Source: Pagrus major (lineage: Eukaryota > Chordata > Actinopteri > Spariformes > Sparidae). Taken from it: a stretch of DNA of 64,000 nucleotides. A program made the position numbers and the translations under genes. The stretch covers positions 17,198,660 through 17,262,659 of the forward strand of contig NC_133235.1 of assembly GCF_040436345.1 (NCBI RefSeq), given 5' to 3'. This document shows, one piece after another, positions 1-12,500 of this stretch. The notes beneath the pieces are model-generated. The model had not been told where the DNA came from, ran no database searches, and saw nothing but the letters and a program-made list of their open reading frames with translations. Numbering within the stretch: position 1 is the stretch's first letter; the number at the start of each line of letters is the position of its first letter.

Positions 1-1479
1 TCCCTCTGAACTTAATACACTCTGACATGATTATCCTTAAAAAATGCTCCTTAAAAAACTTCCCAAATCAAACAGAACGGCGTGACTCATTTACAGATCT
101 GCCTTTTGTAAACAAGCTCCGGCCCACGAGTGATAGCAGGTCTTAAAAATGTGGTGTCTCAGACAGTAATTTGAATTTTACACTCCCTTTTTTTAACCCT
201 CTGAGTTATAACACCAGTCGACTGCGTGAAGAAGAGGAATGAGTTTAGCGTTAGCAGGTGTAATTTGTTCCCCCTGAGGAATTCTTAAAAGGAGCTGTTT
301 GAGTAATGACACAAGAGGTTCATTCCAGGGCTTTTACTTTTTTTAACAATGCATGCTAATAGGTGCTTCTCATTCTGACATCATGACATGTATAGGCTTG
401 AAAGTAATCCAAGTCTACTGAAATTCAGGAGCTGCTGTAACTTAGAGCTATCACTTTACAACAGCTTCCACCTGGTCTGAAGTCATGCATTTGCATTTCA
501 TGGGCAGAAAAACACAGTCTGAATATTCATTCGAACCAAAACTATGCAGATTAATTCAGTGCAGAAACAGCGAAACATTTTATTTGAGCAACTACAACAA
601 AGAACATTTTTACCGTGCCCTGATTAATATTAAAGGTGCCCTTTTGAGTTTTTGACCACCAAGAAGCAGTGTTACTATCAGTGGGTCCCTATTTTGTTTG
701 TATCATGCCAAGAGAGGACACGATTGGCAATTTAAAACTCTCAAAAACAAAATCTGCTCCCCAAATGTTTAATGAGGAAGAAAATGTATTCCACATGTTT
801 GCTTAACCTCAAGCATACTCACAATGTGTTTCAGTGGGAAACACGTCACTAACTGTAAACATAATTTTTGCTTGTTTGTGATAATGTTAACCATATTTTA
901 GTACCTCCAGATAGTCAAATAAACTGTACAGGTGGTCCCCAACCTGTGGTGGTCCCCAACTTGTGACCCCCAATCTCTCATTTTAAAGCCTCTAAGAATC
1001 CTTTGAATGAAACAATCTTAAAAGATTTGAGATGTTGTGTTTAGGCACAGCTGTGGTTTAAATGGAATGCTCATGTCAGCAAGCTAACATGCTAATGTTT
1101 AGCAGGTACTGTATAATGTCCCCTGGGTAGATTTTTCCGCTGATTTTGTGGCCAAAGCTGGCTATTTTTCACAGGAGGGCGGACCATCTCCAGTCGTTGT
1201 TGTGGTGACAAAACGGGGTGTTTTTTTTAAGGCCCGAGAGGCCTGATGCTGCCTTATTTTTTTATTTTCCCAAAGACCTCAGAGTTCTTGTGTGTTTTAT
1301 CCAGTTGAAATTGAAAGCTCGTGTCTGCCCAAATTTCAAGTAAACACTCGACCACTGCATCGGGCCAACGTAAACCCTTCGCCGCCATTGTTGTTAAATG
1401 ATTGCAGAGAGGAATGGTCACATTGCTTATACGTCATGTCCACATTGCGCACTCATGCTTGTGCTCGTGCATGAGCAAC

Positions 1480-1640
1480 TGAACCGTGCCGAAGCACACC
1501 TCCTTCAACCGTGCCAGGGCCAAGGAAGCTTACTGTGCTTGAGCACAGTATGGAGCGCTCACACTAGTCAAACAAACTGGACTTTGGGGGTCAAACGTGC
1601 TTGGGCACGGTGCAGATGGCCTAGTGTGAGTGTGCCTTAA
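1480..1640. repeat. interspersed repeat fragment
   Basis: The block contains several copies of GTGC-x-GAGCAC-like palindromes and ends in a stretch reading GGCCTAGTGTGAGTGTGCC. I recall this kind of sequence as a common fish interspersed element, but no clean terminal repeat pair or target duplication was found, so the edges are approximate. Confidence 0.35.
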
Positions 1641-2869
1641 GAGAGAAAAATGAAAAGTGCTCTTTGAATTCCCCTTTTCATTAACTGTTTCTTTTGATAA
1701 CATCTTAGTAACTGCTGCCACATACCATAATATTTACCACGAGGTGCCGCTTAGTACTTTTGATACTCATGCTGATTATGTTGTTCCTGTCATGATTATT
1801 ATCCCTATATGACGCAGGTGCCTAAAGCATACAATAAAAAAGGAAAGGCATGATTCAGAAAAACAGTTGTGTTACTATAGCAACATGCTTTTGCAGAGCA
1901 GGTAAGACCACCTTTGAACAAAACTAACTTTACTTTGGTTATTTTCCAGTGCATGCATTTCTTACGTAACAACTTTTTTGAGGAGAGACTGGCCTGAAGC
2001 CTCATAAATCAACCAAGACTACAAAAGGACAGGAGTGGAGTTTTTTTTTTTTTTTACAGCACAGCAACGTAAACAGAGAGACATCTCAATTTGATCCTAA
2101 TAGAACAGAGGAAAACATTAGGAAATACATTTAAACCCACACATGATAGAACAATTTGCCTAGCTTTTAATACAAATTGTAGTGATATCCTTAGTTCAAG
2201 AAAGATGTATATGTAGAAAACCTCAAATACAAATTACACTATGAAGAATTTATAGCATATCAAAAGGAAAAGGAAGGGAGAAAAAGCCTGGAGATAACTG
2301 GAGAAGATAGGAATAATACATGGGTAAGGAAGAATAAGACAATCAATTCAAGGTTACAAGGTCATCTTTCTGTTGGAAGAACATAAATCCAATATTTTTT
2401 TACTCAAAACTGAAATTCATACAAACAAACTTCCAGAGTCAGAACCAAAGCTGGAGGCAGTGTTGTAAAATAATGTCTGGGCTTGACCTCTAATTCCTGC
2501 AACTATTTTTACAACCAATCTAAAAATGCATGTGACTTTTCAAGCAGGAATTCTAAAACTTTGTTGGTAGCAGCTTCATAATGTGAGTATTTTCTGCTTG
2601 CTCTGTTTTACATGATTGAAATTGATTATGTTGAGGTTTTGGACTGTTTGATCTAACAGAACAAAACATTTGAAAACATTGCTTTCATTTCTGAGATGTT
2701 CTGATGGGCCTTTTTCACAGTTTTTTTGACGTATTATAGGCAAACTATGGAAGCCCTGAGCTGCAAGTGAAGAACTTTTTCTAGTGATCCATTTAATAAG
2801 TCTGATCTATTTTTTGTCTCTCCTGTGTTTATGAGTGGAGAACAGGATAATCGTTCCTTAATTTTTTTT

Positions 2870-3330
2870 TCCATCTCTGAAGGTTTTCAGGAGAATTTTC
2901 TCCCCATGTGTAAAACCGAGTGACATTTTTATTTTCAAGAGAATAATTGTTTTTAAGTGAGACACCGACACACTGTTGATTTGAGACAAAAAAGAAAATT
3001 CTCCTGAACATGTTTTCCCCCACTTGGTTTCACACATGAATAAAAACAATATCCTGGGAGAGGAAAAGAAAAAAAATTCACTTGGTTTTACACATGAAAA
3101 AAAAAATCTCCTGAAATGTATTTTCCCCACTTGGTTACACACAATGAAACATGTTTTTCCCTCCTGTAATACAAAAATGCTCCTTATTTTTTATTTTTTC
3201 ACTCACTTCCACACCTGAAATTCTTCTCCTGGGAAAAGAAATTATTTTTTACTCGGTTTCCTATTTCCCTATTTGGTTTCACACATGAAAAAAAAAAAAT
3301 ACGGAACTGGAGAACTTTTTTTCCATCAGT
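2870..3330. repeat. degenerate minisatellite-like array
   Basis: A phrase close to CACTTGGTTTCACACATGAA recurs at least six times, separated by A-rich runs and TCTCCTG or TTTTCCCC blocks, with unit spacing of roughly 50-110 bases. The copies vary and the spacing is irregular, so it is an old tandem or nested array rather than a fresh satellite. The open frames seen here on both strands are products of the repeat and not genes. Confidence 0.6.
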
Positions 3331-4309
3331 TCTCAAGTCATAAACACAGGAGAGAAAACAATCATCAGAAAAAAGAAAAATCACTGAGACAAAGATCCTG
3401 CTACTGCACAAATATTGTGTCACTCCCAGCCTGAGGCTCAGGACCAACACAAGGAGTCATGAGATGGATCAAAAGGATCACAAGATTATTACCGGGGTTG
3501 AAAAGGGTCAAATAAATCAATAAATAATCAGATTTACTTGTGATAATCACACTTTAGTTGAGCTGCTGAAGAGTTGGACATGCACCCTGTGATGAAACGG
3601 GTACTAAGGGGTTACAACCACTGACCTACAGTATGTCAACCCACTGATGTGGTTTGAAAATATTAAGACAGTAAAAAAAGACGACAAAGAAGAAAAAGAA
3701 GCTGGTAGAACAGAAATCTGTTTGGTACCTGTGGGATCTGCAAGACTTTTCAGGGTCCCCACACCTTCTTTAACACCAAATTCAATGACTTTACAAGAGC
3801 TTTCCATGCCCAATTCCCTCAAATTCAAGGACCCAATGTGGCTTAACTTTAGAAAATGATCGAGGTTAATTACTGTTACAAATGGGGATTTATTTTTTTT
3901 AGAACTAGTGACCATTTGATCTTCAAAATCTTTCAAGGCCTACATTTCCCCCCTCAAATTCACAAACTTTCCAATTTTTATTCATGTAGAAAATGTGGTG
4001 ACCTTGTATCATATGATTTATTCATGCTTATAATACATCTCTGTGCTCTCTGCTTTACATTGTCTCATAAATTCATCGAAGTTTCATCGTCTGCCTGCAT
4101 CTGTTTTCAGTCTCTAAACTGTCCTGAAATGTGATTGATGATATCTCAGTCACTGACAGCGGTGTCATGCTGTCAGCCTAGAGGATCCTGGGAAATCACG
4201 TAAGATCTCATCACATTCATAACAAAAACATTTGTTATTAAATCTAATCCCAATTAAAATGTTGAACTTGATTTGAAATCACATTAGTTCACTCTAGGTC
4301 TCCATTTCC

Positions 4310-4650
4310 TATTAAGCAGTACTGCAAAAGCCAGACCCTTCTTCGACCTAGTGATTTAGAAAGAAGTCACGCCTGGACTTGACTTGTTCACAAAATTCTC
4401 TCTATCTCAGTTCCAACTGCTCCAGGGCTTTAACAGCAATAAAACTTGGATCACACGCTTCCAGTTTTAAGTTCACTCCTCTCCATTGGCTTCCTATTGA
4501 AGGATTGATTTAAAAATTTGTACTTCTGGCATACAGAAAACAACATGGTCAGGCCCCTCTATACTATGTTGTTATGCCCTCTAACCACTGGGAGGAGTTC
4601 ACATCCTCAGAGTAGGAACTGCTGGCTGTTCAAGACTTAACCTGAATATT
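4310..4650 (+). mobile_element. LINE remnant (end of reverse-transcriptase ORF)
   Basis: Reading the plus strand gives a decayed match to the block that follows the reverse transcriptase in many fish LINEs. A segment like SPLASY..RID.KFVLLAYR followed by KQHGQAPLY corresponds to the familiar LHWLPV-x-RI-x-FK-x-LL-x-YK-x-L-x-G-x-AP pattern. Stops interrupt it, so it is dead. The family (Rex1, L2 or another) cannot be settled by eye. Confidence 0.45.
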
Positions 4651-6271
4651 ACAGGTGAAGCAATTGCAGTTTGTTTTCTCTGGCTTTCTTTGTTTTGTTT
4701 TCACCTTATAGTTTGTAGGTTGTACACGTACACCCTTCACTTCTTTTTTTTTTGTTTAATCTCCCTCTCTTCCTCCCAAAAAGCAGTGTGAAACTTCTGT
4801 TTGTAAAAGTTCAATTTAAACAAAGTTTTGCTTGTGTATTTGCTCAGAAAGAGTTCCTGTAAGTTTGTGAAATCATAGTGAGGTGAAACATTTCATGGAA
4901 AACCACTTTAAATTATGCTTACATTTATTTTTTATACTGTCCATCTAAGGTTAGAATTCTTTTTCTTTTGTGACTTTCACTACACCACCGACCGCACACA
5001 TTTACAGGAGACACCATAGAAAAATACTGAGTAACCACAGAAATGCAGATAAGGAGGAGAGTTTGAGAGCGGCTGTTATGTTTCCTAGTTTGGATGTATA
5101 TGATTGTGTCAGGCTGTTTTGATAGATACATGCATCAAAAATTCATGACCTTGGGCATGATGCACTGTACATAAGCAAGTTTTGCTCCGATTCCTGCTCG
5201 GTGCAGTCAGAGCACAGCATACATCAACCTGTAGGCCAGATCCAACACATGAATACAAAACAGATGAAGCTCTTTCCCTGTCTTAAGCTGTTGTTTTGAT
5301 TTAATACAGCTGCACAAGACAATGTCAAAGTATACTGCACTTTGATATCTTACTCTGACTTTGGATTTTAAGTTTGGATCTTGCACAGAAAGCCATGTGT
5401 CAGAAGGAACAATCCCAGATGTCAGTCCAAAATGGTTTATTTTGTAAAGGGGGCAGTTGGAGGAGATGAGAAAACATGGTGCGCTACTAAATGATAATAT
5501 ATTCAAATGTACATGACATTCAAAAAGGTATTACAGTTATCACTCAAATTTTCCACACATGAAGTTAAGTCTTCATTCCAATACGTTTTCCAAATGTAAA
5601 TGGATAAAAAGTTTGTATATTTTCAAAATAAAAAAATATGTATCAACACAGTAAACCCTTGGGATGCTGAAAAGAAAAGAAATAACAGTTACATGCAGAA
5701 TGTAGACTGATGACTTAATTCTCTCGACTTGGAAAAAAAGAAATAAAAAAACACAAAGTGAATGACTAACGCATCTTATTAATTTGGAGAATAATTTGAA
5801 GTGAATCCTTCTGCTCTTTTGTCCTCACATAATTAAGTCACATTGTCGCATTGTTTCACTCGTTTATTCAGTATAATATAGGTCAATAGGAAATATAAGA
5901 AACTGCTATTAATGACAACATGAGTGGTCTTGGCTAGCCAACACAAACGGCACATATGTGTTGAGATGCCTCATGACAATGATGATCCAAAATAAATTAC
6001 ATTTGCCAAAACCTAACGCACGCACTGGTTGGGATGGGGGGGAATAGGAGGGCTGGGCTCAATGTAGGAACAACGGACTCATGACTAGTCAAATACACTG
6101 TGAATGAAGCTCCTCTGGATGTGTGGCGTCCAGAGGTACGACTGTAGAGTGAGTAAAAAGGTCCCAAAGTAGAAACTGCAGTCTTAACATGTGCCATACT
6201 TTAAAATGTAGAGGAATACACCCTTACACTCATCAATATGATGAGCAGAAAAGTCCCAAACCAAAGCTTTG

Positions 6272-6290
6272 AAGTCTTTATTTTTGCTAT
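6272..6290 (-). terminator. ranbp3: possible ranbp3 polyadenylation signal
   Basis: The minus strand reads AATAAAGACTTC about 280 bases past the ranbp3 stop codon. Another AATAAA on the minus strand lies near 5435, so the 3' UTR could be about 1.1 kb. Which one is used cannot be told from sequence alone. Confidence 0.35.
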
Positions 6291-6563
6291 CGGGGAGAGG
6301 AAAAAATACTCGAAAACAAAAATAAAACACAAAACAGGAGAGGGAGGGAAGAAACGACTCCAGATATTACGCTGAATGCAGAGAAGATGAACTGCACGAG
6401 TTGGGTGAGACACTCCGGCACAAGGGGTTATTTCCTGGAGCTAGACTTCTAATATCCAAAAGTACTGGTCTGGAGGACCCATGTTGGTCAAGGGGTGTCC
6501 ATGGAGATGCCTACAGCAAAATGCCTCAACAGCAGCATCTTAGCAGGCTGTCCAAGAGTGGCG

Positions 6564-9500
6564 CTATGTGCTTCCTGCTGCCTGGCTCTCTCCTCCCTCT
6601 GAATTACCTGCAGGAAGAAAGTGACAGCAGGTTGGCAAGGGTTTTTTTTTTGTGTGGTGTGAATTTATATCACAAAACAAAAACTGTTGCAAAATGCAGG
6701 ATCAGACGCCACCAACACTCCATATCATCACATTCATGTGGTTTTTAAGTAAGTAAAACAGGGAATGTTGAAACACACATATTAGGAATAAAAGTCACTC
6801 ACTCGTAGCAGGAGTGGAGGCTGAAGCTGAGGCAGAGGCATTGTCTTCCTCGTCGCTGTCGTCCTCATTGGACTGCGGTACCTCCGCCTCAGGGATGGTT
6901 GTTGTTGGAGTCTCAGGCTCTTGCTCCGCCCTGCTCTTCAGGGCTAAGATACGGTGATGTAACGCTGCAGCCAGTTGACCTACGTCCTTAGAGCTACCCT
7001 GAAGAGAGGAGATAGTGGGAGAGACCATTCAGCCACATCAAAAACAAAATCATTTATCTTCTTACATTAGACAATTGGTATTGTGTAATCAGTGCAGCGA
7101 CTCAAAGCTCCATGTAGATGTTTCACAATTTTGCATCAATTCAAGCAAAACAGGAGTAGATCAGGATATATATACACTGAATATGAAAATCCAGTATATA
7201 GGCCTGTCATGAAGATGAGCCCATCTTAAATTAGGCCCCGATTCCAATTTCCTGCTTCAGTGTCTTTGCAGCCTCCAAAGTTTATGAGACTGTTGTGACT
7301 CAGGACAGCTACCTGGCTCTGGCAACTTCCAGCAAATTTAATAGTGTTGTCAAAATGCTGATTTTACATATCAATTCTGAATATTTAAAACGGTTACAAT
7401 ATTCATTTTCTGCAGAATGGTTAGACTAACACCAGCTGTGCCTTCTTGCTCTCTGTTCTCTCTGACGCGAAGTTGACACACACATAAATTATTTTTATGG
7501 CCTGATCTAGAGAAAAAACAACAACAAATGTTTCTGAAGCCAGGTAGCTAACACAAACTAGCCAGCTGCCTCCAGATATTTCAGAAAGTACCAACAGTGG
7601 GAGCAGGTAAAATTATGACAAGGCTTTTAGTTTCAGTGTGTGTTGAAATTGAGATATTAAAGCAGATGTCTGGGCTCTACTTCACTGAAGTATCTGGTAG
7701 AGACATTCTGTAGCTACAAAGAATAACCTGTTATTGAGTCTTTATGCATTTGTATAGGGGGAAAAGAATAAAATCCTCTCCAAGCTCCAGTGTAATGTTT
7801 GGCAATACACACCGATATTAGGAAGACCTTGACCCCCTGGTCCTCTGTGTCCATGGCAGTGATTCGTACACTCTTCTCGCTGGCCTTGTCCACCTGCATC
7901 TGGGGCCAAAGTTTAGTGTTGAGGATCAACCGGAGGCTGCCCTGGGTCCTCATCACTGGAAGGGTTTAAACACAAAAACATACAACAAAAATGAACTACA
8001 GGCCTAAGAAGCCACTTGTTTGACTGTGATTTGTAGTCCATGATAGTCTACCTGAATCTATTATCTCAGCTCTGCAAGTTATTTTCAAGAAAGATAAATG
8101 ATATACTCTTAATAGTAGGAATAACTATAAGCCTAAATTGCCAGCAAGTGTCCTTTCGAAGGTGACAGGGGATTTTTCATTTGCCATGATTTAACAAGAA
8201 TAATTATACCTGGGTTAACCAGCATAAATACAGTGTCTCCTATGCAGTTCTGGTCTGCAATCAATACTGGTAATGCCAAAGATCCTTAAAAAAATACAAG
8301 GCAAAGAAAATCCACTTCTCAGGAAAGCCTTGTCCTCTTTTGATTTTCTTTATTCGATGACCAAACACGTCATACTTCACATTCCACCATTAGTGTACTT
8401 AACAGCATGCTGTGGTGTCTAGGCCACAGAAATGTTTAACAGAGGAGTGGCTCCCCCTTGTGTTCAAAGTCATGTATTGTAATAACAGTGGCATTGAAAA
8501 GCACAACTAAGTAACTGAAAGTGTTATCTATCCATCCCATAACTATCTAGCACAAACATTCAACTTAAAAACATTACAATGCACTTTTCAATCATTGAAC
8601 CATGGAAGAACGAAGCTGTGCACATTCTTAATAGCAAGTTGTTAATATACTTTTTTCAACTTCCATGAAGATTCGGCTGGTGACTTTACCTAAACGAGAC
8701 TGTAGCGTGCCGTCGTCTGTTGATGCCATGTCGTTGAGCCTCAGCAAACCTCGACCTCTCTCTATCCACGACTGAGCAGTCTTCTCAAATACATATAACT
8801 TGCACTGCATCTGAAGTAAGAAAGAGACGACAAACAAGAACTTAACTTCCTTCTGCCATATTTATTTACTGCATGTGTTAAATCAAGAAATAACCTAATA
8901 ATCTACCTGTAAAACATTGCTTTCTGATTCTTCTCCAGTTTTGACGTCGACTTTCTCTAAGATGCACTTCTTGGCTGTGGCTTTGGTGTAAGCTGCTGCA
9001 GACTCCTCCAAAGACTCTGACACACTGTTCACTGCTGAAAAAAACACAGTTGCGAATGGTGGAGTTAAAATTTGGATACTGATATTTTTATCCTCCTCTC
9101 ACTCTGATGACGTTTTATATTGACACAAAAACGATATTCTGTGCAGTCAATTTTGTGCTAGCTGGTGCTGAAGGGCGATCATGAAGCACCCAGGCTGGCA
9201 CTCCATCACTTAACACAGAAGCTGCACAGGCTGCTGCAGATCATTTGCAGAGAAGAGCCACTTCAGTGCTAAGCCCACATTAATAAATGCCTGTGCACGT
9301 AGCAGCCATGAAAAGCTGAATTTCTTTTCATTTTCACTGGACAAAGTCACTGAAACACACTGGAAATCTACAAAAAATGCATGTACAGTATTATCTCAGT
9401 AGATGATGTAGCCTCGTATGGTTTGCATAAGAACATGCAATTGTGTCCACACATTGACCTTGGATATAAAGCACGAGCTCATGATTGGAACCAACTAAAG

Positions 9501-12500
9501 GAAATGCCATTCTCCAAAACAGAGTTACAAAGTACAAATTACTTACAAAGAGTAGCATAGACATAACCTCTACCTTTGTAAACATTTATTGGGTCAGGTC
9601 ATGCAGTATGAAGTCTTGCATTTATAATGCATCATTTTTAAAAACAAGCAGATGATATTTTCTCATGATCTGAATTAATTTTTCTTCACACTTTGGGCAG
9701 ATGTGCGCCTTATTTCTGTTTGGGAGTTATTTGCATTTGCTGAGAATAAACAGGGACTCTGATTATCTGATTTGGTCAACAGTTGTTTGTAAATGCGGTC
9801 TAGAAATAGACTTAACTTTTTCTGTCACAACATTTAATTACATCTACGACTTTGCAACAAAAAAAAAAGTTACCACTACTCCTTGTGTTATCAAATTCTA
9901 TGGATGATTGTCCATACAGAAAAACTGTCTCAGAAATGTGCGATGTATCACTAGTGATATGAAATGTGCATCTCAAATCTCAAAATGCAGTGTTTATTAC
10001 ACCCACAGCTCTTTACGGAGTGCTAATCAAACACAAGTGCCCAACTACATTTGAAGCAGATATTAACAGACTTTACATAACTTGTCGAATAAATGTAGAT
10101 CTACTTCAGTGACTGTATCTGTTGACATGCTTATTTAACTGTCCCAGGTCTTGTTTTTCTTGTTTGCTGTCATCACTGGAATGTAGCCAAGTGACTGTCT
10201 TAAAACTATCAATAGTCAAGTCGAAAATGAAACATGTTTTCAATAATCAGTGGCATTGTGTCTTTACCCTTCTCTGGGGTGGTTTCCTGTGATGACGGCT
10301 CTGAAGCAGGGGGAGCTGAAACTTCTTTATTTTCCTCATTTGAGGACTCACCCTTTGGGGGACTCTGGAAAAAACAACAAAGCTGATCATTGGAACTCGT
10401 TCAAAGCGCAATCATTAGGAGATTTCCCAATGTGGCAGACAGTAAACTCACTACTCAACAAGCTCCAACTCACCAGAACTCGTTCGGACATGTTCTGCCC
10501 AAATACAAATTTTGCCCCACTGTCTGTACTGTTTGTGGCATTTTTTGAACTGAAAGGACAGGAAAGTGAAAAAAACATTAGTGAGTGGATGGAAGTTAAT
10601 CATGAATGAAGAGGAGTTGCTAAAAATATTCAAAGGACGACACAATTTCATTACCTTGGGGTAGAGATGTACTGTAAGAAATAATTAGTGCCCTCTGATT
10701 GAGAGTCCAGTGGCACACCATCCTTGGACTTTTCTTCTGTACTGTTCTCTTCCAACTAGAGCAACAAACAAATTAGTTAAATTTGGAGTTATGCCTACAG
10801 AAACCACCAAAAAATCAAGAAAGATGAAAAAAGGTATATAAATCCATGTTAATGAAAATCCTGAGCAGTGAGTCACTCCTTGTTGAAATCATATCAAAAC
10901 ATTTCTATCATAACAGCTCCAGACTAACCCCATCCTCATTGTCAAATCATTAAAAAAATATTAGACATTGTACAAACACCACAGGAAATGCACCTCTTAT
11001 CAGGAACTGGAGCCACAAAACACAACAGGAAATTCTCTAAGCAAGGAAACTGAGACCCTTTTTGTAATGTTACTATAGAAATACATGAAAGTCACAAATT
11101 AAACATACCTATAACAAGGCAACTCAGTATTCAGACTATCATCTTAAAAAAACCCTCCCGCTTCTCTGCCTGCCACATCTAACTGCGTTTCTGTTTTTGT
11201 TTGTCACACATTCTCGCCTCAAGTTTGCACGCTCACTGCGTCAGGCAGAGGTGTAAGAGAGGAAAACAACCTACCTTTGCTCTGTCTTTGATATTCTGAC
11301 CAAACACAAAAGATATTGCTACATCTGCCTCCTTCTTCTCTATTCCGCCTCCATCTTTGTTACCACTTGCTCCATCTTCCTCATTTTCATGTTTCTGAAA
11401 TGGGAACAAAATAAATGGCACAGGGTCAGCTTTACATTTCTTTTTCTATATGACATTTCTCCAACAATACTTTTCTGTTCTGAATAGAATAAAAGCATTT
11501 TTACTAAAAAGTGTCACTTCCAATACAGCAATTCTAACTAACATTTGCATAACTTTTTATGAATACCCGACTCAATATACTTCCTCATTACTAAAGGTGC
11601 ATGAAAACAAGGTCTTCTGTAAACGACCTAAAGCTTTATACTTTCCCACACTCTCTGATGTCTTAAACAAAGCCTGTACTGAACTGACTGCCATTGTTTT
11701 TTTAATACCAAGCCCTTGATTATAATACGCAGAGATTAAGCCACTCCTAACCAGTGACTTGGCCAAGGAGGCTGAGTGCTCTGTGTTGTTCAGGAAGAGG
11801 GACTGGGCCCCAGGCGCCCCATCTGATGACTTTTTCACACCGTTGGTTCCACAACTGGAATCTAAATGAACAGACAGAAAGGACAAAGATCATTTACAGG
11901 GTTTTTTTGTGTTTATTTACTGTGCTGAAGAAAATTAAGTGTGAAAGGCACATGCAGAAAACACACTCTGGAATTTAATATTCAACGTTAAATGAGAAGT
12001 CAGAAAGAAAAAGATGTTATAGGTTGACTGAGAACATTTCTAAGCTGCACTCACTGGACTCTATATGTGATTTAGAGGGTGGTGCCTGGAGAACTGCAGG
12101 GCGGAGGACACTGCGTTGCTGTTCCTTAGGTTTCTGACTTGGAACACCTGAAATAGAACCAACTTGTCTCATACTTTTCAAACACAGTAAGATGTTCTGT
12201 GTCTACATGTTCAAGTTGAGATGTTCCATTTCTAAAAAGGGGGCATATAAAAAGGGTGCAAGACTAGGTTCAAGTCTTTCTTTCCATTTCAATAAAGTCG
12301 GTGTGTGAAGAACAACACAAAGAATGCTATCGACTTCAAACACCAACCTGAACTTGGTGCCTGTCCATGTATGAGAGTTGGTGGCTTTAAACGGAATCCC
12401 ATAGGCTTCTCCTCTGGTGAGACGGAGCACAAGAGAAGGCAGACATTAAAAAAAGATCTAAGAGTCACACAGCAACTTCTGAAGGGTGCGTTCTACTGTC

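Larger units (their letters stand above)
1..5200. other. intergenic region, no gene recognised
   Basis: No open frame here shows a recognisable domain or plausible splice-linked exons. The stretch holds old interspersed repeats (a fragment around 1480-1640 built on short palindromes such as GTGCTTGGGCACGG), a minisatellite-like block (2870-3330) and a LINE-like remnant (about 4310-4650). The minus-strand open frame at 5207-5506 has no recognisable domain; it could be part of the ranbp3 3' untranslated region. Confidence 0.6.

Noticed and set aside
5207-5506. 99-aa minus-strand open frame as an extra gene
   Set aside because: It has no domain and lies downstream of ranbp3 on the same strand, so it could be part of a long 3' UTR or chance.
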